From: Gemmatimonas sp.
GTDB taxonomy: Bacteria > Gemmatimonadota > Gemmatimonadetes > Gemmatimonadales > Gemmatimonadaceae
Length of the DNA: 64,000 bases
Direction: 5' to 3'
NCBI GenBank assembly: GCA_011390885.1
Contig: JAABRO010000001.1
Span: forward strand, 62,001 to 126,000
In this document: piece after piece, positions 52,810 through 59,977 of the stretch
Layout of the letters: each line of letters starts with the position of its first letter
Numbering within the stretch: position 1 is the first letter of the stretch
Program-made: the position numbers and the translations under genes
Notes under the pieces: generated by a model
Database searches by the model: none
What the model was told of the DNA's origin: nothing
What the model saw: the letters and a program-made list of their open reading frames with translations, nothing else

Positions 52810-55584
52810 ATGCAATCGTCCGAGATCCGCTCCCGCTTCCTCGCGTTCTTCGAACGCCACGGCCACGCCATCCGACCGTCGTCCTCGCTGGTTCCTGGCG
52901 ACGACCCGACGCTGCTCTTCACGAACGCCGGCATGGTGCCGTTCAAGAAGGTGTTCCTCGGCCTCGAGGAACCCGGCTTCGGACGGCGCGCGACCACGTC
53001 GCAGAAGTGCGTGCGGGCCGGGGGCAAGCACAACGACCTCGAGCAGGTGGGGCATACCGCCCGGCACCACACCTTCTTCGAGATGCTCGGCAACTTCTCG
53101 TTCGGCGACTACTTCAAGCGCGACGCGATCCGCTTCGCCTGGGAGTTCGTTACGCAGGAGCTGGGGCTGCCGCCGGAGCACCTGCGCGTGACCGTCTTCT
53201 ACGAGGACGACGAAGCGCGGGCCCTCTGGCGCGAGATCTCGGGGATGCCGGAGCACCGCATTTACGGACTCGGCCACAAGGACAACTTCTGGCAGATGGC
53301 CGACACCGGGCCGTGCGGCCCGTGCTCCGAGATCTACGTGGACCTCGCGGCGCTCGCCAAGGATTGGGCGGTGCCGCAGGGGGCCGAAGGCGCCTGGACC
53401 GACAGTGCGGTGTCCGACTTCTCGCAGGACGATTTCGTGGAAGGCGCCGAGGCCGGCCGCTTCCTCGAGATCTGGAACCTCGTGTTCATGCAGTACGACC
53501 GGCAGGCCGATGGCACGCTCGTGCCGCTGCCCAAGCCGAGCGTGGACACCGGCGCGGGGCTCGAGCGCATCGCCGCCGTCAAGCAGGGCGTCACGAACAA
53601 CTTCCACACCGATCTCTTCCGCCCCTACATCACCAAGGTGGAGGAGCTCGTCGGCATTCCGTATCCGTGGCGACCCGGGACCGGCGACGGCACTGCGTCC
53701 ACGGCGGACGGTCGCGTGGTCGACTCGGCCTCGTATCGCGTGCTCGCGGATCACGCGCGCGCGGTGGCGTTCCTGCTGGCCGATGGCGTCTTCCCGAGCA
53801 ACGAGGGGCGCGGCTATGTGCTGCGTCGCATCCTGCGACGCGCGGTGCGTCACGCGTGGCTGCTCGGTCGCCGCGAGCCCACGCTGGTGCACGTCGTCGA
53901 GGCCGTGATCGACCACATGCGCGACCTGTACCCCGAGCTGCAGCAGCGTCGCTCGCACCTGCTCGCCACCACGCGCGCGGAGGAGGAGCGCTTCCTCGCC
54001 ACGATCGACGGCGGCATGGCGCGCTTCGACGAACTCGCGCCGATCGGCTCCACACAGGGCTCGACCGCGGTGCGCGGGTCCATCGCCGGCGAGGATGTGT
54101 TCCGCCTGTACGACACGTTCGGCTTCCCGGTCGACCTCACCGAGCTGATGGCGCGCGAGCGCGGCTATCTGGTGGACATCGCCGGCTTCGAGGCCGCGCT
54201 CTCGGCGCAGCGCAAGCTGTCGCAGGATGACCGCAAGGCGCGCGGACTGACGGTTGCGGCGGACGATTTCGCCGATCCGGCCGCGTGGGAGCGGGCCGGT
54301 GAGAACTCGCTCGAGGGCGCGTTCGTGGGCTACGTGACCACGCAGGTGCTCTCCGACGTCACTGCCGTGCGCACGCTGGAGGACGGTCGGGTGGCCGTGA
54401 TGCTGCGCGAGTCGCCGTTCTACGCCGAGTCGGGCGGACAGGTGTCCGACCAGGGCGAGATCGTGGGCGACGGCTGGCGCGTGGAGGTGAGCGACGTGAA
54501 GAAGGCCGACGGGCGGATTGCGGCCATCGGCACGCTCACCGGCACGATCACCTTCGGCACGGCGACGGCCATCGTGCCCGCAGGCCGACGCAAGGACACC
54601 GAGCGCAACCACACCGCCACCCACCTGCTGCACGCCGTGCTGCGGGCGCAGCTGGGCGAACACGTGCATCAGGCCGGCTCGCTGGTGGCACCGGACCGCC
54701 TGCGCTTCGACTTCACGCATCACGGCCCGATCGACGCCGAGCAGCTGGCGCGCATCGAGCAGCTGGTGAACGAGGGGATCTGGCAGGGCGTCCCGCTCGA
54801 CATCACCGAGCGCAGCTATGACGACGCCGTGGCCTCGGGCGCGATGGCGCTGTTCGGCGAGAAGTATGGCGACGTGGTGCGCGTGGTGAACATCCCCGGC
54901 CTCAGCATGGAGCTGTGCGGCGGCACCCACGTGCGCAACACGGCGGAGATCGGGCTCTTCCGCATCGTGAGCGAGGGCGGCGTGGCCGCCGGCGTGCGTC
55001 GCATCGAGGCCGTGACCGGACGCCGCGCCTTCGCGCTGCTCGGCGAGCGCGATCGCACGCTGGTGCAGGTGGCCCAGAAGCTCAAGGTGAACCTGGGCGG
55101 TGGCACGGCCGGACTCGAGTCGCTCGAACGCAAGGTGGAGTCGGTGCTCGAGGAGCGCCGGTCGCTCGAGAAGCGGCTCGACGAGGCACTGCGGGGCGGA
55201 GGCACTGGCGGCGGGGCGCTCGGCTCGCTGCTGGCCGCGAAGCAGGATGCCAACGGCATCCCGCTGGTCGTCTCGCGGGTGGCGTCGCCCGATGCCAAGT
55301 CGCTGCAGGCCATGGGTGATGCGGTGCGCGATGGGCTGGGTTCCGGCGTGGGCGTGCTGGGCGCCGACTTCGGCGATGGCAAGGCGGCGTTGCTGGTGGT
55401 CGTGACTGACGACCTCCGGGAACGCGGCCTGCGTGCCGATGCGCTGGTGCGCGACATCGCACTCACCGTGGGCGGCCGGGGCGGCGGCAAGCCGCACATG
55501 GCGCAGGCGGGGCTCCCCGATCCGACGCGCCTGGATGAAGCGCTGGCGGGCGCCGCGGCCATCGTCGGGAGTGCCGGCGCGTGA
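52810..55584 (+). CDS. alaS: Alanyl-tRNA synthetase
   Basis: Charges tRNA-Ala and clears mischarged Ser/Gly through its editing domain. It is 924 aa, a little longer than the usual ~875. The class II core begins at residue 1 (EIRSRFLAFFERHGH, then FTNAGMVPFK and DTGPCGPCSEI). The editing domain carries the zinc motifs HTATHLLH and CGGTHV. A C-Ala coiled-coil/oligomerisation domain with LGSLLAAKQDANG and GGRGGGKPHMAQAG ends the protein. ATG 52810 lies just after a -10-like element, so a leaderless message is likely. The stop overlaps the next gene (GTGA, 55581-55584). Confidence 0.97.
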   Translation: MQSSEIRSRFLAFFERHGHAIRPSSSLVPGDDPTLLFTNAGMVPFKKVFLGLEEPGFGRRATTSQKCVRAGGKHNDLEQVGHTARHHTFFEMLGNFSFGDYFKRDAIRFAWEFVTQELGLPPEHLRVTVFYEDDEARALWREISGMPEHRIYGLGHKDNFWQMADTGPCGPCSEIYVDLAALAKDWAVPQGAEGAWTDSAVSDFSQDDFVEGAEAGRFLEIWNLVFMQYDRQADGTLVPLPKPSVDTGAGLERIAAVKQGVTNNFHTDLFRPYITKVEELVGIPYPWRPGTGDGTASTADGRVVDSASYRVLADHARAVAFLLADGVFPSNEGRGYVLRRILRRAVRHAWLLGRREPTLVHVVEAVIDHMRDLYPELQQRRSHLLATTRAEEERFLATIDGGMARFDELAPIGSTQGSTAVRGSIAGEDVFRLYDTFGFPVDLTELMARERGYLVDIAGFEAALSAQRKLSQDDRKARGLTVAADDFADPAAWERAGENSLEGAFVGYVTTQVLSDVTAVRTLEDGRVAVMLRESPFYAESGGQVSDQGEIVGDGWRVEVSDVKKADGRIAAIGTLTGTITFGTATAIVPAGRRKDTERNHTATHLLHAVLRAQLGEHVHQAGSLVAPDRLRFDFTHHGPIDAEQLARIEQLVNEGIWQGVPLDITERSYDDAVASGAMALFGEKYGDVVRVVNIPGLSMELCGGTHVRNTAEIGLFRIVSEGGVAAGVRRIEAVTGRRAFALLGERDRTLVQVAQKLKVNLGGGTAGLESLERKVESVLEERRSLEKRLDEALRGGGTGGGALGSLLAAKQDANGIPLVVSRVASPDAKSLQAMGDAVRDGLGSGVGVLGADFGDGKAALLVVVTDDLRERGLRADALVRDIALTVGGRGGGKPHMAQAGLPDPTRLDEALAGAAAIVGSAGA

Positions 55585-55907
55585 GCGGGCAGACCGTCGC
55601 GAGCTGGCTGGAACGCCTCGAACCGCAGCCCCCCGTGGCGCTGCATGCGCGGCTCCGGGAGCTGCTGGCCGACCATGCGGATCGTCCGGTCCACGATGTG
55701 CCCGCCGCGTGCCTCGCGGCGGGTGAGGCGCGGCTGGCCACGCTGCTGGCCGAACGGGCCACGAATCGGGCCTCTGCGCTCGACCTGCTCGCCATCGACG
55801 CGCTCGTGACGTACGCGTTCGAGGCGGCCGCCGCGGAGCCCGAGTCGATGGAACGGCTCGCGGCGGACGCCATGACCCGGATCGCGGAGATTCCGGAGGC
55901 GCCCTGA
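55581..55907 (+). CDS. Small conserved-looking protein between alaS and a PHP phosphatase
   Basis: A 108-aa, Ala/Leu/Glu-rich, all-helical-looking protein with no signal peptide or membrane helix. It reads as one coherent open frame with the genome's usual codon bias (WLERLEPQPPVALHARLRELL, LLAIDALVTYAFEAAA). I do not recognise a family. The start (GTG) overlaps the alaS stop and its own stop overlaps the CTG start of the PHP gene. The last codons contain the GGAGG used as that gene's ribosome binding site. Confidence 0.6.
   Translation: MSGQTVASWLERLEPQPPVALHARLRELLADHADRPVHDVPAACLAAGEARLATLLAERATNRASALDLLAIDALVTYAFEAAAAEPESMERLAADAMTRIAEIPEAP
55895..55906 (+). promoter_or_regulatory. Shine-Dalgarno and CTG start codon of the PHP phosphatase gene
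   Basis: GGAGG (55895-55899), four bases, then CTG (55904-55906). The 4-nt spacing matches that of ssb and of the small minus-strand membrane-protein gene. The CTG overlaps the upstream stop as CTGA. No ATG, GTG or TTG lies in frame between the upstream coding region and the essential His-x-His motif. Confidence 0.7.
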
Positions 55908-56650
55908 TCGACCTGCACACGCACCTCCTGCCCGGTGTCGACGACGGTTCGCCGTCGCTGGACGTGAGTGTGCCCATCCTCGAGCGGTTCCGGGACGAGG
56001 GCGTCTCGGTCGTCGTGTGTACCCCGCACCTTGACGCCTCGAAGGCGCAGGCGGCGCCGGTGGCGGGGCATCGCGAGAAGCTGGCGGCGCTGCAGGAGGC
56101 GGTGCCCGGGATCACGCTCGCGCTCGGCTGGGAGATCATGCTCGATCAGCCCGGCGTCGACCTGTCCGACCCCGCACTCACCCTCGGCGACTCACGCGCG
56201 TTGCTGGTGGAGTTCAGCCTCGGTGGGGTGCCTCGGGGGGCGATCACCGAGTTGCGTCGCCTCGCGAGGAGCGGCCGCACACCGATCCTGGCGCATCCTG
56301 AGCGTTACTACGGGTGCACGGCCGAACTGGTGCGGGCGTTCCGGAAGGTCGGCGTCGTGATCCAGACGGACGTGTCGGTACTCATGGGCCGGGGCGGTCC
56401 GAGCGAGATGGCGCGCACGCTGCTCGCCGAGGGGTTGGTCGATGTCCTGGCCTCCGACAACCATGGGGACCGCCGCTCGCTCGTGGCGGGACGCGCCTGG
56501 CTTCAGGAGCAGGGCGCGAGCGAGGCGCAGCTGGCGCTCCTGACGCACCAGAATGCCGAGTTCCTGCTGCACGACGAGGATCCCGAGCCGGTGCCGCCGC
56601 TGGCGCTCGGTGGCCCGCTGCATCGGCTCAAGCGCCTGTTCGGCCGCTGA
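55904..56650 (+). CDS. PHP-domain tyrosine-protein phosphatase (CpsB/YwqE-like)
   Basis: Metal-dependent phosphatase of the PHP superfamily, usually reversing tyrosine phosphorylation on capsule-synthesis kinases. It is 248 aa from the CTG. The first residues IDLHTHLLPGVDDG hold the metal-binding His-x-His. CTPHLD, LAHPERY, and ASDNHGDRR supply further ligands. Starting at the next standard codon (GTG 55964) would delete the first motif and inactivate the enzyme, so the CTG start is favoured. Coupled upstream to a small unknown gene. The next gene, gmhA, also serves surface glycans. No kinase partner is in the window. Confidence 0.85.
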   Translation: MIDLHTHLLPGVDDGSPSLDVSVPILERFRDEGVSVVVCTPHLDASKAQAAPVAGHREKLAALQEAVPGITLALGWEIMLDQPGVDLSDPALTLGDSRALLVEFSLGGVPRGAITELRRLARSGRTPILAHPERYYGCTAELVRAFRKVGVVIQTDVSVLMGRGGPSEMARTLLAEGLVDVLASDNHGDRRSLVAGRAWLQEQGASEAQLALLTHQNAEFLLHDEDPEPVPPLALGGPLHRLKRLFGR

Positions 56651-56672
56651 GCGCGCCGCCCGCCCGCTTCGC

Positions 56673-56681
56673 CATATTCCG
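56673..56681 (+). promoter_or_regulatory. Putative -10 of gmhA
   Basis: CATATT followed by CCG (56673-56681), about 55 nt before ATG 56735, resembling the recurrent element. No -35 is evident. Confidence 0.35.
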
Positions 56682-56734
56682 CGTGCCGCCCGATCGTGCG
56701 GTGCCGGCCATCCTTCCCCGTTTGCCCGACCGAC

Positions 56735-57298
56735 ATGTCCTCATCGCTCACTTCGGCGCTGCTCGAGCTCGCGGAGACCGCGCGCCGCACCGCCGAGCAG
56801 CTTGGCCCGCAGATCGAGCAGGCCGCCGCCCTGGTGCGCCGCACGCTCGCGGGCGGCGGCACGCTCTTCTTCTGCGGCAACGGTGGCTCGGCCGCCGACG
56901 CGCAGCACATGGCCACCGAGTACGTGGTGCGCTACATGAAGAACCGGCGGGCGTATCCGGCGATCGCGCTGACCACCGACACCTCGCTGCTGACAGCGGC
57001 GGGCAACGACATTGGCTTCGATCACATTTTCTCTCGACAGATCGAAGCGCTCGCCAAGGAATGTGATCTGCTGATCATTCACTCCACATCGGGCAACTCA
57101 CCCAATGTGCTGGAGGCCGCGAAGGCGGCACGGTCCAAGGGAGTGCCGGTGCTGTCGCTGGCCGCGAAGGATGGCGGCCAGCTCGCCGCGCTGAGCGACC
57201 TGATCCTCATCGTGCCCACGGATCGCACGGATCGCGCCCAGGAAGTACATCTCTGCCTGCAGCATCTGATCTGCGAATCGGTCGAAGGGACGATCTGA
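56735..57298 (+). CDS. gmhA: Sedoheptulose-7-phosphate isomerase
   Basis: First step of ADP-heptose synthesis for the LPS inner core: isomerises sedoheptulose 7-phosphate to D-glycero-D-manno-heptose 7-phosphate. It is 187 aa with a single SIS domain. Sugar-phosphate-binding motifs are FCGNGGSAADAQHMATEYV and HSTSGNSPNVL. The C-terminus carries AQEVHLCLQHLICE with the active-site Glu/His. ATG 56735 is chosen to match the family start; a GTG or ATG further upstream would add unrelated residues. It fits the presence of lptD in the window. Confidence 0.93.
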   Translation: MSSSLTSALLELAETARRTAEQLGPQIEQAAALVRRTLAGGGTLFFCGNGGSAADAQHMATEYVVRYMKNRRAYPAIALTTDTSLLTAAGNDIGFDHIFSRQIEALAKECDLLIIHSTSGNSPNVLEAAKAARSKGVPVLSLAAKDGGQLAALSDLILIVPTDRTDRAQEVHLCLQHLICESVEGTI

Positions 57299-57300
57299 TC

Positions 57301-57375
57301 ACTCGCTGTATATGCACGACATTAATGCATTCATTTAGATAGCGTTACACTACATCATCTCACGTGATATCTGAC
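57301..57375 (+). promoter_or_regulatory. AT-rich intergenic segment upstream of the SDR gene, probable promoter
   Basis: About 39% GC against about 70% around it. It contains CATTAATG and ATGCAT palindromes, and a possible promoter TTAATG (57322-57327), 18 nt, TACACT (57346-57351). TACACTACA resembles the ssb element TAGACTACA. Transcription would start just before the SDR gene. Confidence 0.4.
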
Positions 57376-58143
57376 ATGACGACTCCGCTGCTCTCCCTGC
57401 TTGGCAAGCGTGCCGTGATCACCGGCGGATCCCGCGGCATCGGCGCCGCCACGGCCGAACTGCTCGCGCGCGCCGGTGCCAACGTCGTCATCGCCTACCG
57501 CAGTCGCGCCGCGGAAGCGAACGAGGTGGCCATGCGGTGCGCCTCCCACGGCGTGCTCGCTTTTCCACATTCGTCAGACTTGTCCACAAAGCAGGGGAAT
57601 GAGTCGCTCTTCGACTTCGCCCAATCGCAACTGGGCGGTGTGGATATCTATGTGGGAAACTCCGGCGTCTGGCCCGATAATCCGGTGCCTGTGGAAAACT
57701 TGGACGACGATCGGTGGCGTTCCACAATGGCGCTCAACCTCGACGGCATCTTCTATGGATGCCGTCTCGCATCCAGTCGGCTCAGCCGCGGCGGGCGGAT
57801 CGTGCTCGTCTCCAGCACGGCGGGGCAGCGGGGGGAGGCGTTCCACGCCGACTACGCGGCCACCAAGGGGGCCATGATCTCCTTCGTGAAGTCGCTGGCG
57901 GTGGAGCTCGCGCCGCGCGACATCACCGTGAACACCGTGGCCCCCGGCTGGGTGGATACCGAGGCGGTCTCACGTCCGTTCGCCGGCGCGGGACGTGAGC
58001 GCATCGAGGCGGCCATTCCGCTCGGCCGAGTGGCGGCGCCCGCCGACATCGCCGGCCCGATCGCCTTTCTCTGCTCGGACCTCGCCCGACACATCACGGG
58101 CGAGGTGCTGAACGTGAACGGCGGGAGCGTCCTCTGCGGCTGA
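57376..58143 (+). CDS. Short-chain dehydrogenase/reductase (FabG-like)
   Basis: NAD(P)-dependent oxidoreductase, 255 aa. The cofactor motif GGSRGIGAATAELL is at about residues 17-30. The catalytic Ser is in LVSSTAGQRG, and YxxxK is in DYAATKGAMISF. VAPGWVDTEAV and the C-terminal ITGEVLNVNGGSVLCG are typical of FabG-type SDRs. The substrate is unknown. Its first half is less GC-rich than neighbours (about 57% over 57541-57720) and uses more A/T-ending codons, and an AT-rich segment lies upstream, so acquisition by transfer is possible. ATG 57376 is preferred; GTG 57364 is in frame. Confidence 0.88.
   Translation: MTTPLLSLLGKRAVITGGSRGIGAATAELLARAGANVVIAYRSRAAEANEVAMRCASHGVLAFPHSSDLSTKQGNESLFDFAQSQLGGVDIYVGNSGVWPDNPVPVENLDDDRWRSTMALNLDGIFYGCRLASSRLSRGGRIVLVSSTAGQRGEAFHADYAATKGAMISFVKSLAVELAPRDITVNTVAPGWVDTEAVSRPFAGAGRERIEAAIPLGRVAAPADIAGPIAFLCSDLARHITGEVLNVNGGSVLCG
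57561..57698. other. Cluster of DnaA-box-like 9-mers inside the SDR gene
   Basis: TTTTCCACA (57561-57569) and its reverse complement TGTGGAAAA (57690-57698) fit TTWTNCACA exactly. TTGTCCACA (57580-57588) and TGTGGATAT (57639-57647, reverse) each differ by one base. All lie within 138 bp, 190 bp downstream of the AT-rich segment. Whether DnaA binds here is not known; they are within coding sequence. Confidence 0.35.
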
Positions 58144-58172
58144 CCCCGGCCGCGGCGCTGCGGCCCCCTCGG

Positions 58173-59453
58173 GTGGTGCTGGACATCGCCCGCACCCTCG
58201 TGCGCGCCGGTCACGAGACCTGGTGCGTGGGCGGCGCCGTGCGCGACGCACTGCTGGGCATCGAGCACCTCGACTGGGACCTCGCCACCTCGGCGCGCCC
58301 GGAGGTCGTCCGCCGGCTATTCAGGCGCACCGTGCCGATCGGGATCCAGTTCGGCACGATCGGCGTGCTGGACCCGGAGGGGCGCATGCACGAGGTCACC
58401 ACCTTTCGCCGCGACGTGCACACCGATGGCCGGCACGCCGTCGTGGAGTTCGGCGTCTCGCTGCACGACGACCTCGCCCGGCGCGACCTGACCATCAACG
58501 CCATTGCCTGGGACCCGCTCGAGGAGCGACTCGAGGACCCGTTCGACGGACAGGGCGATCTCGAGCGCCGGCTGGTTCGCGCGGTCGGGCATCCGGACGC
58601 GCGATTCGAAGAGGATCGGCTGCGGGCGCTGCGCGCCATCCGGTTCGCGGCCCGGTTCGATTTCGAGATCGAGACGGAGACGTGGGGGGCGATCTGCCGG
58701 TCGGCGCCGCACCTCGGGCGGCTGTCGGCGGAGCGGGTGAAGCAGGAACTGGAAAAGACCATGGAGCAGGTGCGCCGACCCTCCGCCGCGCTGCGGCTCT
58801 GGCGGACGAGCGGCGCCTTCGCGACGCTCGCCCCGGCGCTTGCCACCGTGCCCGACCAGCACCTGCTCGCCACGGACGCGCTGCCGCTCCCGGGTCCGCC
58901 CACGCGTCCGCTCCGGGTCACGCTGCGTCTCGCCGCCCTGTTCGCGTCGCTCACGCCGGTGGCCGCGCAGCGACTGATGCGAGATCTCAAGTTCTCGAAT
59001 GTGGAAATCTCCACCGTCGGAACACTTGTGTCCCTGTGGGAGGCGCTGGGGCGGACGATCGGGCGTCGCCTGCTGGACGGGGAGCCGCTTGCGGACGGGG
59101 AGCTGCGGCAGTGGGCCGCGCGCATCGGTCGCCTGCGCGTGGCCGCGTTCGGGCGTCTCGCGGCGGCGCTCTGGTGGGCGGCGAGCGAGTGTGGTGACCC
59201 GGCACCAGCCCCTCGGCAGTGGCGGCAGCTGCATCGGGCCCTCCTGATCGTGGCGTTCCGCGACCCCTTGGACATCGCGGATCTGGCCGTGGACGGGGAC
59301 GACCTGCGCCGCGCTGGCATTCCGCACGGCCCGGCGCTCGGCCGCGTGCTGCAGGGGCTGGTGGCCTTCGTGCTGGAGGACCCGACGCGCAACACGGCCG
59401 AGCAGCTGCTCCCCGAGGCCACGCGGCTTGCCGCCACGTCGAGCAGCGCATGA
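58173..59453 (+). CDS. cca: CCA tRNA nucleotidyltransferase / poly(A) polymerase family
   Basis: Adds CCA to tRNA 3' ends (class II nucleotidyltransferase). It is 426 aa from GTG 58173. The nucleotidyltransferase signature is VGGAVRDALLG then DWDLAT with the catalytic Asp pair. RRDLTINAIAWD and the RNA-binding head region LRALRAIRFAARF follow. The tRNA-Val in this window lacks an encoded CCA, so such activity is needed. An in-frame CTG at 58140 overlaps the SDR stop (CTGA) and would add 11 residues that also fit the family, so the start is uncertain. Confidence 0.93.
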   Translation: MVLDIARTLVRAGHETWCVGGAVRDALLGIEHLDWDLATSARPEVVRRLFRRTVPIGIQFGTIGVLDPEGRMHEVTTFRRDVHTDGRHAVVEFGVSLHDDLARRDLTINAIAWDPLEERLEDPFDGQGDLERRLVRAVGHPDARFEEDRLRALRAIRFAARFDFEIETETWGAICRSAPHLGRLSAERVKQELEKTMEQVRRPSAALRLWRTSGAFATLAPALATVPDQHLLATDALPLPGPPTRPLRVTLRLAALFASLTPVAAQRLMRDLKFSNVEISTVGTLVSLWEALGRTIGRRLLDGEPLADGELRQWAARIGRLRVAAFGRLAAALWWAASECGDPAPAPRQWRQLHRALLIVAFRDPLDIADLAVDGDDLRRAGIPHGPALGRVLQGLVAFVLEDPTRNTAEQLLPEATRLAATSSSA

Positions 59454-59974
59454 CCGACGCGCGCGAGACGCTCGAGCTGCAGGTGCCGCGCTTTCGACCC
59501 GTGCCGGACTGGTACGTGACACGACAGCGCGCGGGACTCGTGGAGTGCTTCGTCTGGAGCCCTGCCGAACGGCTGCTGCGTACCTATCTCTCGCTGCTCG
59601 CGCAGCTCGACGATGAGGTCGACCTCGCGATCGAGTCGGCGAGAGACGACCGGCGCTGGCGCGGGGAGCGGCTGGCGCGTGAGGAAGTGCGCGCGGCGCT
59701 CACCCCGTTGCAGCGCGCGCTCACGCGGCATGGCGGCGTGGAGCTCAGCGTGTACACGCCCGACGACCAGCTCACGATCACCCCCGAGATGGCGCTGGTG
59801 ATCTATGCCCGCTCCGATCGGTGGCTGTATCTGCTCGACGCGGCCGGCTTCGTGGAACGCGCCGAGGTGCCACCCGCGGACTGGCGAGCCACGTCGGAGA
59901 CGCGCCCACCGGTGCCGACGCTCGCGCAGCTGCTCGACGAGGTCGCGGGCCGTCTCGATTTGCACCCCGGCTGA
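59450..59974 (+). CDS. Unknown protein coupled to cca and rarA
   Basis: A 174-aa soluble protein with no recognised domain. It is rich in charged residues and looks mixed alpha/beta (FRPVPDWYVTRQRAGLVECFVW, YTPDDQLTITPEMALVIYARSDRWLYLL). The ATG overlaps the cca stop (ATGA), and rarA starts 3 nt after its stop, so it is made together with tRNA maturation and replication-repair proteins. Normal codon bias supports it being real. Confidence 0.65.
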   Translation: MTDARETLELQVPRFRPVPDWYVTRQRAGLVECFVWSPAERLLRTYLSLLAQLDDEVDLAIESARDDRRWRGERLAREEVRAALTPLQRALTRHGGVELSVYTPDDQLTITPEMALVIYARSDRWLYLLDAAGFVERAEVPPADWRATSETRPPVPTLAQLLDEVAGRLDLHPG

Positions 59975-59977
59975 TCG

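Noticed and set aside
52123-56139. A minus-strand open frame of about 1338 codons opposite alaS
   Set aside because: alaS on the plus strand has all catalytic and editing motifs. The antisense frame has no domain and crosses several real genes.
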